From: Enoplosus armatus
Taxonomy: Eukaryota; Chordata; Actinopteri; Centrarchiformes; Enoplosidae
Assembly: GCF_043641665.1 (NCBI RefSeq)
Contig: NC_092196.1
Span: 14,195,692-14,259,691 of the forward strand
Direction: 5' to 3'
DNA length: 64,000 nucleotides
Part shown: piece after piece, positions 19,501-31,600 of the stretch
How positions within the stretch are numbered: position 1 is the stretch's first letter
How the letters are laid out: every line of letters begins with the position of its first letter
Notes under the pieces: generated by a model
The model's input: the letters and a program-made list of their open reading frames with translations, nothing else
Database searches by the model: none
Told to the model about the DNA's origin: nothing
Position numbers and translations under genes: made by a program

Positions 19501-21791
19501 TGAAAGCTATTGAGCCTATGTAGTGGATTTCCTCTAAATAAACATAGGATGATTATATTGAGCATTTTTTTTTCAAAATCATTGTGTGAATAGGCTGTCA
19601 TTGACCTCTGAAAATGAAACTTTTGTTTTTAAAGTAACTATTAGGCACAAGCTTTCTATAAAAAGAATGAGGATTGGCATTAACTGGCTGATTCTAATGA
19701 CATTAAAGACTTGATCAATATGGGCCATGAAAGCAGATCATCATTAACGTTATCAAAGATAAGATTGCTTATCTGAAAAAGCAATAAGTTATTGGTAAAA
19801 TAGTCAATATCGTCTATTACATTCCAACATGCCACAAAAAAATGCAGTTTTCATGTGGCTGAAGAGAAACCAAATACTCCATGCTCTGTAATATTGTTTT
19901 TGCAGTAGCTGCAGTAACACAGTTGTAGTAAACCTCATGACACTCATGCCAATGATTCAAAAGTGATAAATGAAGCACATACACTCACACACACGATAAT
20001 AGATTTTGTTTGCTCGCTCATTTGTTCCCTGACCACACTCTCCTTTTCATTCAGAGGTCATTCACAACTAGGCCAAGGATGGTGTTACCATGGAAACTAA
20101 ACCAGAGAGAACAGAACCAAAAAAAAGGAATTCAAAAAATAAGAAGAGGGAAGAAATACAGGGACAAGAAAGGTATGTCCATTAGCATAGAATACGATAA
20201 TGACCAAAATGGCAGCCAGACCTAAGTCTGTACATTAAGCAGCACACATGCGCATTAACCTGGCTGGCAAAAAGAACACCAGAACACAATGTTAAGGGTA
20301 GTATATAATTGCAAATGGAAAACCAACAATCATTACATACTGGTATTTTGATGTATGCCAGCTCTGTGAGCCCTAAACTGGTATCGGCAAGCATTTTGAC
20401 CCTGTCTTCATTTACAAACTTATAGTGTACTTGATCAATCAATTTCAACTAGGAAAATCCATTTGCACTAATGTGATTAATAGCTCAGGCCTCTGAGCTT
20501 GTTTGATTTACTGGTAACTGTATGCCCTTTAACCTAATTAATTCTCTTTATTTACACACTTAAAAAGAAGATGTAGACAGTGATAAGTCTTTTTAAACCT
20601 AACCAGCGATACACAAAACTTAATCACAAAACTGACCCATGGCTTTCATTCATTTCCAATATATACAGGTCTGGGTAACAGACTATTGTTCTATACTATT
20701 TAAGGAAGATGGCGAAGAAAAGGCAAAGGTAGCAGTAGGCCTAGAGCGTTAAACTGTTTCAGTCTTTTTACACCTTTAGGCAAAGAAGCATATCCAAACA
20801 AGCTTGTGACTGCAGGTAGGCTTGTGTCTGTCATTAGAGATATGCATGTTGTTATTCATTGGGCTTTCAACTACTAAAGCGATGGTCAACCATTAAAAAT
20901 CAAATCACTCGTTCCACGCCTGTAAAATTGAGGATTCCTCTTACAAGGAAAACAGCAGGGATAGTATGCTAGGTAACGGGCCTCTGCATGAGTAATCTGT
21001 TTGAACACACCAGTCGGCTGAATGCCACTGCTTTGTGTACATAATACCCAGCCATATTAGTCACATAAACGCTACAGACCCAAACACATCTGTCTGGGAT
21101 ATTGACCATTACCAGATGTGGTGGATAAAACGTTAAAATGCAATGTAATGACTGCTGGCGAGCGACCATCGTCGAGGAGCCAAGATCCTGACGTTAGGCC
21201 ACAGGGCATAGATTATTGCCTGGGTTTCGTAATGGACGTCAGTGCTATGCATAGCAGAACTGAGAGCGCACGAAGATATTTTCTCTCCAAGATCATGGCA
21301 GCAAGCTTAGGAAAATGAACATTACAGTTATATTTTGTGTTATCTGCTCCATTGACTGCATTCTCATTAAATAGCCTCAGTCTGAGTGTGCGCCATCATC
21401 ACCGTGACGGCGTCACCGTCTCCCACAACACAAGACAGTCGACGAGCAACTAGCAATAGATGCCCAACAAGGTGGTCGTAGCAGCAGTTGTTGGACTATT
21501 TGTAGCGTAATTGTGGCCAACAGTGGGTGAGACAGGCAAGGGATGTCAGATAGACACACAATGTAGGTGCGGTTATTGTGTCTTTTAATAGACAACTGCC
21601 AACTAGCTTTAGCTAGCAAGCTAGTTAGCCAGAGCAGGCCGCCGTGCAAGTGAACGGTCTCAGTGGGCGCCGGGCATCAGCGCTACCTCTTAAACCTTTA
21701 CATCTCTGTTACCGTGTCTCTTGCTGTCTACTCATTCGGTTTACCGAGACAACATGACTGGCAGAATAATGTTTGAAACAACGGCGTTTAC

Positions 21792-21950
21792 CTGGGTTTA
21801 TCAGGTTGCCAGGGCGCGCGGGATCTTTCTCTCCGAGGATCCTGAACACCTCTCGTTGTCGATGACGTCACGCGTAGGTCTTTCGTTGAGGACGTAAAGA
21901 GCGTGTCACGGACTGCAACTTTAGCGGCAACTGAGAGGAGAAATTATATC
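21792..21950 (-). other. brd4: Probable noncoding first exon and promoter edge of brd4
   Basis: On the minus strand a consensus donor (CAG|GTAAAC, at 21791) ends a GC-rich, CpG-containing stretch with no good open frame. It faces the 5' side of brd4, and mammalian BRD4 also has a noncoding first exon followed by a large intron, so I infer this is exon 1. The right end is a guess: no transcription start can be read from the sequence. Splicing to the acceptor at 5208 is inferred, not shown. Confidence 0.5.
21863..21870. promoter_or_regulatory. Palindromic full CRE in brd4 exon 1/promoter
   Basis: A perfect TGACGTCA octamer, followed directly by a CGCG, sits in the CpG-rich block at the inferred brd4 start. 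Full CREs bind CREB/ATF proteins and are typical near starts of CpG promoters. Confidence 0.5.
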
Positions 21951-22687
21951 TATGCACCAGGATAACCCGCAAATAACTTAAAGTAAAGGCGACGGGACGT
22001 TTAGGGACAAATCTGCTATGGACTTACTGCACTGTGCATCATTACACACAAGCAAATACCAGTATTAACAGTATTTGTCCTCACCGTTTTGTTCTTCTAT
22101 CTTCTATTATATTATTTTGTTCCCAAAAGTGTCAGTGTCCAGTGTTAGACCCCTTTGCCTTAAGAAGCTGAATATCTTCTCTATTTTTGATAGACATAAT
22201 CTAACCTAAGGTGGGCGAGAGTAAAGACAAACAAAAAAAAACCCCGATCAGAGTTCAAAAGAGTTGGAAGATACAGTAAAAATGGGTTTAGTAAAACCAC
22301 TGTATTTAAATATTTATTTGAAAGATAGGGTTACTATCACTCACTCACTTGACTGAGATTACTGTATGTTTGTTGATGTTTTATTACATTAATGGGTCAG
22401 GTAACATCCACTATGGGGTTCTTTGCAGGTAATTATTGCAAATCTTACCTTAATGCACAGATGGAATAATGTCTGGACAAAATCAATGGTTTGCAGCGCC
22501 CCTCAGTGGACGACCACTGTTCAAAATGCTTATGTTGAAGCCAAGGTCAGTTGCGATCCAGAAGTAAGCTTTAGATTTTGAGATCTCCAATTTTTATTTC
22601 ACCAAGAGACAAAAAAAATGTAGAAACACAATACCAAATGTTTGTCTATGTTTAACTGATAAAAAACATTTATGGCTGATAACCCTA

Positions 22688-22738
22688 GCGCATGCGTCAT
22701 GGCTTTCTCGTGATTGGACCTTCTAGGCACCCGGAAGT
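22688..22738 (+). promoter_or_regulatory. pet100: pet100 promoter elements: NRF1-like, CCAAT and ETS sites
   Basis: Upstream of the pet100 ATG lie GCGCATGCG (22688-22696, NRF1-like palindrome), ATTGG (22713-22717, inverted CCAAT box for NF-Y) and CCGGAAGT (22731-22738, ETS/GABP site). NRF1 plus GABP sites are the classic signature of promoters of nuclear genes for mitochondrial proteins, which fits the gene. There is no TATA box at the expected distance. Confidence 0.6.
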
Positions 22739-22811
22739 AGAGTGAAGGTCTCTGGTGATGGTTGGCGTTTAGATAACATTTCACTGTTGCAGACCTGGAG
22801 TCGATGTGAAA

Positions 22812-23795
22812 ATGGGTGTTAAAATAGAGGTGTTTAGAGTAAGTAGCAAATATTTTAAAACAACGTCCGTGGACATTTAATATATATTGGTCTTAAGGTG
22901 TGAAATCGTATAAATCGTCCTAGGTGTCGTGGTTCGATCTAGCTAGTCATTATCATTAGGCTAACTGTGGTCATGATGTAACAGTTTTTCACTATCACTC
23001 ACTAGCTGGTGTTTTTGTTTTGAGCAGATGATGCTGTATCTGTCTTTTCCTGTGACCATGTTCTGGATCTCGAATCAAGCAGAGTACTTTGAAGAGTACG
23101 TAGTAAAGAGAAAGGTTAGTAATGCTATTTATATGTTTGATCATACATGGTGATCCATTCACTGAGGCTTGGTGTTCATGTAATAACAAATGTCTCTTTC
23201 TCTGTTCTTTGACGTCATCTTTTATGGTACCCAGAGGGAGATCTTCCCCCCTGACGAGAGAATGCATGTAAGTGTAATGCCCAGAGCTCATGTTTTTATA
23301 AAGTCCATACTGTCCATGAAAAATAAAACCACAATAAGACGACAAAATTAAACCACAAATGTTTGTGGTACTGACTGGTAGTGAGCCTATGTATAATCTG
23401 AGTATATGTTCATCTCACTGTTCCAAGCATCTCATTCTTTTTTGCCATTATTTCCTCACTATATCATTCTGAAACAAACAATACACAGTAACAACACAAT
23501 AAAACCACATAGAGGTTAGAGCGCTTCCTTGTGATGCTGCTTTCAGATCATACTGAAGCCCATACTTCAAATTGAGTGGTTTTTTTTAAATGTATATATC
23601 TATATCTATATATAGATATCTATATATATATAACAGTGTTTTTAATTATGTCTGTTTAGAACTACTGCTGTACAGCACAGCATATATTTGTGCTATATTT
23701 TCCAGAGGAAAGAATTGGAGGACTTCAAAGAGCGAATGCGTGTTCGTAAGGAGCAGCGGATATTAAAAGAGATTTCTGTGGAGTCTGAGAACTGA
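22812..23795 (+). CDS. pet100: Cytochrome c oxidase assembly factor PET100, mitochondrial
   Basis: Small inner-membrane protein needed for assembly of respiratory complex IV. Four exons: 22812-22838, 23028-23114, 23235-23267, 23706-23795, all with GT-AG junctions and in-phase codons. The product is 78 aa against 73 in human. It starts MGVKIEVFR and continues through the single N-terminal membrane segment (MMLYLSFPVTMFW) into the diagnostic ISNQAEYFEEYV, then a basic, charged C-terminus (ELEDFKERMRVRKEQ). The ORF is far too short and split to be found by ORF calling. It is head-to-head with brd4, with the two inferred starts about 0.85 kb apart. Confidence 0.93.
23598..23632. repeat. AT-rich palindromic microsatellite in pet100 intron 3
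   Basis: Alternating TA/TC repeats that read nearly the same on both strands around TATATATAGATATC, able to form a hairpin. Confidence 0.7.
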
Positions 23796-25642
23796 GGATT
23801 ATGTGTTGGAGAAATGCGCTCAGCACCACCAATGGATTATCTGGCAATGTTTTTTTGGGAAAAAGAAAACTGGTCAGACTGGAGTAAGAACACGACACAT
23901 TGGAAATCTATGACAAGATAACACATCCTACAGGTGTGCTGGGCATTTTCCAGGGATTTATTATGTCAAATGTTATGTGTGACTTTTGCACACAAGACTT
24001 TTCAAATGCAAGAATTCTTTGTTTGAATGCCTGGTTAGTTGAGTTGTTGTGATTGCACTGTCATAAAATAATTATTTGAATTCTATGTCCCGTTGGATCT
24101 AATGTAATTAACATGATTTATTTGGTGTGGTGCAGTGCCTATAAAATGTGTTCACCCCCTAGGAGTTTTTCCATGTCCGTGTTTTACAACATTCATAATG
24201 GATGTAAGGCATTTTTGACAATGATCAACAGAAAGAGATCTTAATACTAAAGCATAAATCAAATCTCCATAAACTCATTTGAATTCAGCTCAAACTTAGA
24301 ACACAAAGTAACTGACACAATTGACACTGATAATGTGTATACTTGTTAAGATGTTATTTTAATGCTGTTTTTCATTAAAGTTGTTATTTGTTGGTTTTGT
24401 TGGACCTATTTTAACATAAACATTTATTTGCCCATTGGATGTGGTTGTGTTTGGATATGAAGATGTATCTCATGTGCTGCATCCTATGGCCACTTCTTTA
24501 ACCTCAGGTTAAAGATGTCACCATGTGACCAGAGGATTGTTGGTTTAATGCCCTGGACCAGCAGCCAATATTTCAATCAGGAATGGGATGTGAAAGACTA
24601 ACTTGAGCAGAGGCATTGGCTATCTAAATGTAGTGTGATCAAAATGTACCTCCTGATACAAGGCAGAAAATATACATGACTGATATTCTGTATGTGCTTC
24701 AGTAACTCAAAATGATATAGTATATGATGCTATTGATTCTCAAGCTCTTTATCTGTGAATTTGGCACTGAGTGTCACTGCAATTATGCGTTGATTGGAGT
24801 GTAAAAGAAACAATTGCAAGGTAATGCTTGTTTTAAGAGATAACACTTGTTCTCACATGCTTAAGAATAACAGTTCATAAATCATTTTGAACATGTCATA
24901 TCAAACAGAAAATTACACCATGAGTCTCTTCAGACCAGCACAGCTATCTATGATCTCTCAAGTATGAATATGTCTGAGAGGGCTGTGCTTGGCTTGTCCA
25001 GACACTCTTAAGTCTTGGATGTGTCCTGGCACTGACCACACCTAACAAACTGCTGACCTTCTCATCCATCATGATGAAGTGATGACATGTTTTTCCCAAG
25101 GCTCATCAGATGATACCCTCAAATATATTTGGCAATAAATAGTAGTCAGTTGGATGTCTCAGCCTTTCTCCTGAGGCACTGGCATATTAGAGTGTTTATT
25201 TCTTTCTTGCAGCTGTTTCATGGTTGCCATTCATTTTGAAAGTCGATTCAAAATATAGCATTATATTGTTTTACGATGTGATAGGCTGATAAATACTATT
25301 CCTCTTGTGATAAATGATGGAAGTGATAGAAGCCAAGTGATTATATTTTACCCACATAAAACGACTACAGGTAGCCTACTGGTGACAGTGAATCTTTAGA
25401 AAAGACCAGGCATCACTTGGCTTAGTTTAATAGTAAAATAAATTAATGTAAACCGATATTTCCCACGTTTGGTATTTGTTAAAGCCATAGACTGGTTACA
25501 ACACAAAAAAACGAATGACATTGGTTCCTGAAGTAGTATCAGACAAAAGGGGGCAATATTTCCCTGTCAAATGTTTTCTGCTTGAATCATACAGGCGTTA
25601 ACAACAAGGAAGTGACCGACTAGCCCGCAGACTGCTGTCAAG
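23796..25642. other. pet100 3' UTR and intergenic spacer
   Basis: Holds the pet100 3' UTR, probably ending after the ATTAAA at 24374-24379, a fish repeat fragment (24131-24325) and AT-rich sequence. No coding exon was recognised. The last bases before 25643 form the stxbp2 5' UTR and promoter, which has no TATA box that I can see. Confidence 0.5.
24131..24325 (+). repeat. Fish repeat fragment (CAGTGCCTATAAAA...TTCACCCCCT type)
   Basis: Begins GCAGTGCCTATAAAATGTGT then TTCACCCCCTAGGAGTTTTT, with GATCAACAGAAAGAGATCTT downstream. This is a familiar terminal sequence of an abundant teleost DNA element. Only one end is present and it appears to lie inside the pet100 3' UTR. Confidence 0.5.
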
Positions 25643-28600
25643 ATGGCACCAAGTGGGCTGAAAGCGATAGTTGGAGAAAGTAAGTGACACATTCGTTGTA
25701 ACATTGTCTGCTTTCAGAAGTTATTACAACTAAAACATCCAAGTAGTTTATTTTAACTTATCTTGTAGTAGCTTGATATACTGACGTTCAACACAAAACA
25801 CTGCAGGGGACGTTGGTCCACCAAAGGTTTCTTCCTGTTCCAGTCCCAAATAAAATGCTAACATTACCGACGGAAATAATGTCATCGCTAACCAAGCAAT
25901 GGAGGAAAAAAGTAGTATTGTTGTGTTAGTAATAACATTTACTGAGGGGGAATGGTGATTTGTTGTCGCGGCGTTAGGGAAAATGACTGGGAAATGTGTC
26001 AGTCCAAGTTATATAGTTAAGCTAATGTTAGCCAGCTAGCCTAAAAGGAAGTGTGGAGATGGGTCTGGCTGTGCGAGACTACGTCGCTTGAGATGGACTA
26101 AATCAGTTGGTACATTTATGCTGTAAGCGATTAAACTAAACTAAATAAGAACTTTTGTTACAAAATGTTTTTAATGAAACTGATATTTCAATATTAACTC
26201 GTGTTTTCTGTCGTTTGACAAATAACTATTTAAATAACGTCATAGAATTAATGATGCTTTAACGTTAGGCTATTTATTTAACGTAGCTAACGTTAGATAG
26301 AATAATGATTAATTAACACATGTATACTCAAATCTCTACAAAGGCAAATGGCGTTATGTAATGGTAATATTTATTTAACATTATATTACACACTTTTGTT
26401 ATATGTAACCAATAACATTTGGAGTAGTGGAATTAAGTAGTTCAGTTATTCTAAACAATTTATAACGTTAAAGGTAAATTTCTTTGAACACTGATGCAAC
26501 CTATTCACTATGTCAAGGGTTGTTCTTGTATAGAGTAGGAGTGTAATGTGAACACACCTGTCACTCAGAATTGCTGAAATCCTCAGGTGTGTACTGGTAA
26601 TACAAGCAACACTGACCTTGCCCAGGATTCAAAAATCACACCAACATTGCCTTGCTATTGGCTTGTACTAGGCCTATAACCTATTTATTTATGCGAGTTT
26701 GGAATATGCTCCTTCTTTTCTTTGAATTTGGGTTGTCGACGCACGTTGAGTGAAAGCACATTTTACATGTACATTTTAAAAGTTAACCAATACAAAGGCT
26801 AAGATTAAGATTGCTAAAATGGCTTGATGGTTTTCTGCTTTAATGTGGGGAACCCCAGTTACAAGTAGTCATACTTTCCAGTTCCCTGTATGGAAATAAG
26901 TTGGGCGTTGCAAGACAAGGCATTTATCAGTGAGGAATTTTTTATGGAAAAAAACATGAAAATCCCTCACTTTTTTGTATTTACATTTACATAACTTGTT
27001 GTCAGCTACTCTTAAGTGATTCTGGCATAGGTTTTACATTGTTGAATGTATATTGGTACAGGCTAGATTATAGTAACTTCACCAACACCAAATATTATTT
27101 TGAAAAAAATTAATAACATAGTGATTACGATGGACATTAACAGAAGGTGAAGAGCAATAATGTTTTTATTAACTGCTGAATTAAACTTGTGTCATTCCCA
27201 TAACCAGCCAATTATCATGTCAGTTAGCATGTGAATTGATGTAGTAATACAACTTATAACAATGCATTATATGTCTTAGGGAGTCACTGCTGTGTTTAAC
27301 AAGGAAGTTGAGTGTTTAGTGAAGAACATGATATCACATCAACATAGTTCTTCATTTTTATGTCTTTTCCCATGCTCTCTTTCCTTCTCTACACTATTAA
27401 AAGGAGATCCTGGTGAGTCGATGATGGCCTAAATAATAGCAATACATATAATGGCTTTTTCTATGTGAAATAGCACCTCTGCTCTTTTTCCATGAAGGTT
27501 AATATTTCAGGGCATTTTGGGAAAGGTGGCCCACCTCCACTGTAAAACACAGCAGGAAGCCCTCAGTTTTGCAGTTTGTTTCACCAGTAATACCACGCCG
27601 CAGCTCTTGTGCCTATGAAGTCACTGGAACAACTATGCTTTTGTCTGATTCATACAGTGTAAAGAGTATAACACAAGGAAGTTGCACCCAACCGACTGAG
27701 TTGGTAAATACAAGTGCTAAATATAGGTTTGTTTCAAGAAGGTTCCTGGTTCCTGATTTAGAGGATTTAGATGCACAACTGTCATTTTTCATTATGTTTA
27801 TTTAATTGTCACAAGATTTCAATTTGATATTTCACTTGCCCTTGTATCTACTAATAGTGATTCAACTTTTGACATCAAGAAAAACCTTAAGCCACACATG
27901 TATTATTTTACTCTTTAGCCACTGGTGCACAGTAGATTAAATGCTACTCTGTGGAAAAATAATTGTATAAACTATGAATGAATGCTGTAACAAAAATTGG
28001 GAGTTTTGTAAATCATAGCAATAACAACACAAGATATTGTTATGGTGTTATGTTACTTCTGTTTTACAAACAGCATTGCCAAGTATTGCTGTATAGGAGT
28101 CTTTGCTAAAAAAAACTACCTGTTTTACCTAACATTTTTTGTGCTGAGCAGGAAATGTTTAATCAGATGTTACTGATAGGTCTGTAATCATATATGAATC
28201 TTTTTCTTCTCTTCTACAGAAATCCTCAATGGGGTCATCAAGAGTGTGAAGAAGGATGGAGAATGGAAGGTAACAGTTGCCCAGTAAGAATGAAGAAATC
28301 CTCTGATTTTGTCACACTGAATTTATAACCACTGTTTCTTCAGGTTCTTATTGTGGATCACATGAGCATGCGAATTCTGTCGTCTTGCTGCAAGATGTCT
28401 GACATTTTGGCAGAGGGGGTGACCAGTAAGTATGCGGATAATTAATAGACTTGCATCCAATGGATCAGTTGTATACATGAGGGATGAAATTTAACAGTTA
28501 GGCAGTACACATTTGTCAAGTGTTCCTTAACTTTTGTCATCTTAGAGCAATCTGAGGATCAGCCCCAGCCTGATTTAAAGCAATAACTTTGTCTCTTAAT

Positions 28601-31600
28601 GGAATATTTATATTTATATTTATATCCTTCTCGGAGTTCCACACACACACTTGTAATTCATGCCATGTGTTTCACTTTACATGATGATGATGTTTTATTT
28701 GCAGTTGCACGCAAAATTGATCAAGTCAGATTGTTTAGATTGAAATAAATGTCCTCTGTTTTCTCCTTTTCAGTTGTGGAGGACATCAATAAACGACGGG
28801 AGCCCATCTCTAGTTTGGAGGCCATTTATTTGATTTCACCTGTGGAGAAGGTTAGCTGTCGCCTTTTCCTCAGAGTTCCCTCTATCATGTTGAGATAATC
28901 CTTGCTCATTGTGATTTTTTGCTTTCAATTACAGTCAGTTCGTGCTCTCATTAACGACTTCAAAGACGCTGCCTTTACTTACAAAGCAGCTCACATCTTC
29001 TTCACTGACAGTAAGATTGTCTTTGTGTGTGTGGGTGTGTGTGTGTGTGTATGTGTACAGTATACTGTGCATATGTGCATCATTCATTTCATGTTGTCGA
29101 AATTCCATGAAAAACAGTGTTTAAACCTTGGAAACGTATTTATCAATCAATTATTTTCAAATGTACTGTGCAAAACATTTTAAAGTTTCAAAATATATCT
29201 AATCATTACATTAAGTTATTGCCATTTGTAATTCATTTATTTATTTTTGCTTTCATAGCTTGTCCAGATGGTCTCTTTGCTGAGATAGGGAGATCCAGAG
29301 TTTCCAAGGTTGTCAAGACTTTAAAAGAGATCAACGTTGCTTTCCTGCCGTATGAGTCTCAGGTTGGTAGCTATCTCTTCTTTTACTTAAACTTGATTTT
29401 TTGGCCACACAGTTCTTATTCACTTTTGTTTCAGCTATGACCAAACCAAAACAATGAGCTAGAAGATGCTGAAATGCTCCCTAGAGCAGTGGGGAACTGT
29501 AGAGTTGGGTCATAGTACTCAGTGGGTTTATTACTACGAGTGACACCTTTTACATTACACACAGTCATTTTTTTATTTTTGTTAATGTAAAAATATGAAT
29601 AGTGTTGCATGATTGTTGTGAACATAAAATGACATAACATAACCTCAATCCCTCTCATCCCTGCAGGTATTCTCCCTGGATGACCCGACCTCCTTGTACT
29701 CCTTCTATAGTTCAAAGCCAAACGAAGAAAAAGACAAAATGATGGAAAATCTGGCGGAGCAGATCGCAACCTTGTGTGATACACTGAAGGAGTACCCTGC
29801 AGTCCGTTACCGCAAGTATGGTAGCCTTGCATAAAAGCACACAGAAATGAGTTTGCTACTGAATTTGCTGATTCAGTTGTATACCCCTCTGTCTCTAAGG
29901 GGACCAGAGGAGAATGCTAGACTGGCTGATGAGGTCTACCAGCGACTTACTGCTCACAAGGCTGACAACCCAAGCATGGGAGAGGTTAGGAACTACTTAG
30001 ACCACCAACTAAAACAATTCTTATGTGCTCTACTGTATTAATACAATTCTTTGAAGAAAAATGGTGAACTGAATTCTTATACTGCTTTTTTCTGCTAAAC
30101 CAACTTTTCTGTATAAGGGCTTACACTTCCTTTGGGATTCTGCTGCTATTCACCTTCACAGGTTGTAGACGTTTCTGTGGTTTCTGGGTTTTATTTCCTG
30201 TTGATTATTTTTCTCACGCTTTGCTGGACCTTTTCTCTTTTTGCCTTCTTCTTTTCTGTCTTTCTTAGCTGACATTTCCTTGTTCTCGAGATGGGTCTTA
30301 ACAGGCATGTATTACTGTTCTCTTTTTGCCCCCACACATCTGAAGTGCATTACCATGCTGTGCAGTTTTCTCTGTATTTTTTTACTTTACTTGACATTGC
30401 AAGTTTGCTAAAGTGCTAATTTGATTTTGAATTCTTAAAGATAAAAAGACTTTCACTGCATGACAGATTCACAAAATAACGAAGGACCTTATATTTCATG
30501 CGTACTGTAGACTAGATCCTAATTTATTGTGCATCTGTGAAGTAGATCTTTCATTAGTAGAAGATTATATCCCTTATGTTTATTGTTTTTAGGGGGCAGA
30601 CAAGGCGCGATCCCAGCTACTGATTGTTGATCGTGGGTTTGATCCCATCTCGCCTATTCTACATGAGTTGACCTTCCAGGCAATGGCCTACGACTTGCTG
30701 GATATCAAACAGGACATCTATACGTGAGTGAACATCTTATTATATCTATCGGCTGCTTTTCATTTGCTTTGCCAAGTCATTGTGCTGTCTGTTTCTCCAT
30801 ACTCATTTGTGTTGTACATGTATATTTGTTCTATGTTTTTTAAGTTATAAGACAACCGGCATTGGGGATTCAAAAGAGAGAGAAGTGTTATTGGATGAAG
30901 ATGATGAGCTCTGGGTTCAGCTCAAACATATGCACATTGCAGATGTCACTAAGTAAGTCTTTCTCAACTTGATGAATATGTCTGTCATATCTCCACATGA
31001 TTGTGTCTCACTGTCATCCTTCTGGTCATTGCTTTCACTTGGTTTTGTGTTACAACTTCAAAACACACACTTTGCTTTGTGTGTGTTCTCAAAGTTAGAA
31101 ATTGTATATTAAACCTTGTCAATAGATTTAAGTAATAAGTTATATTGTAACATCATATTTGGTTGAGAGTAATGCAAATAATGAATTAATCTATGATAAT
31201 TATATTGTAGCCCCTGGTAAGATTGCAGTAAGAAACTCACTTACCAAAGGTGGTGTTAAATGCATTCTGCCTCTAAAAATCTGGCTCTTTACAATAAGTT
31301 AAAACGCAAAAGTTAGTGGAATGTTTTTGAGGATGTATGATAAATGTGTTTATTTAACAGTTGGGTAAAATTTTGACCCTGGTAAGGTACTTAAAAAAAA
31401 AACATCAAACCAGATTACAATTTGGTTGCTCAGTAATATTATTATAACTAATTAAATTACTGAAATAACTTAAAGGTGACTAATCATTTTCAAAACCCAT
31501 TGTTGCAGGAAAGTGACAGAGCTTCTTCGTACCTTTTGTGAGAGCAAGAGAATGTGCACTGACAATGTGAGTGTTTATGTGCTGTACTCATTTTGGTTCA

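Larger units (their letters stand above)
5208..21791 (-). other. Large brd4 intron 1 (about 16.6 kb), no convincing gene inside
   Basis: No frame in this stretch has convincing protein similarity, and the short ORFs are scattered on both strands without splice or codon support. It holds degraded fish repeats (about 5930-6720, 10905-11130, 11548-11645, 13280-13540), homopolymer runs near 8110-8126 (T) and 9589-9605 (A), and a purine/pyrimidine-skewed block at 15540-16160. The rest is AT-rich unique-looking sequence. That it is a single intron is inferred from the donor at 21791 and the acceptor at 5208. Confidence 0.55.
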
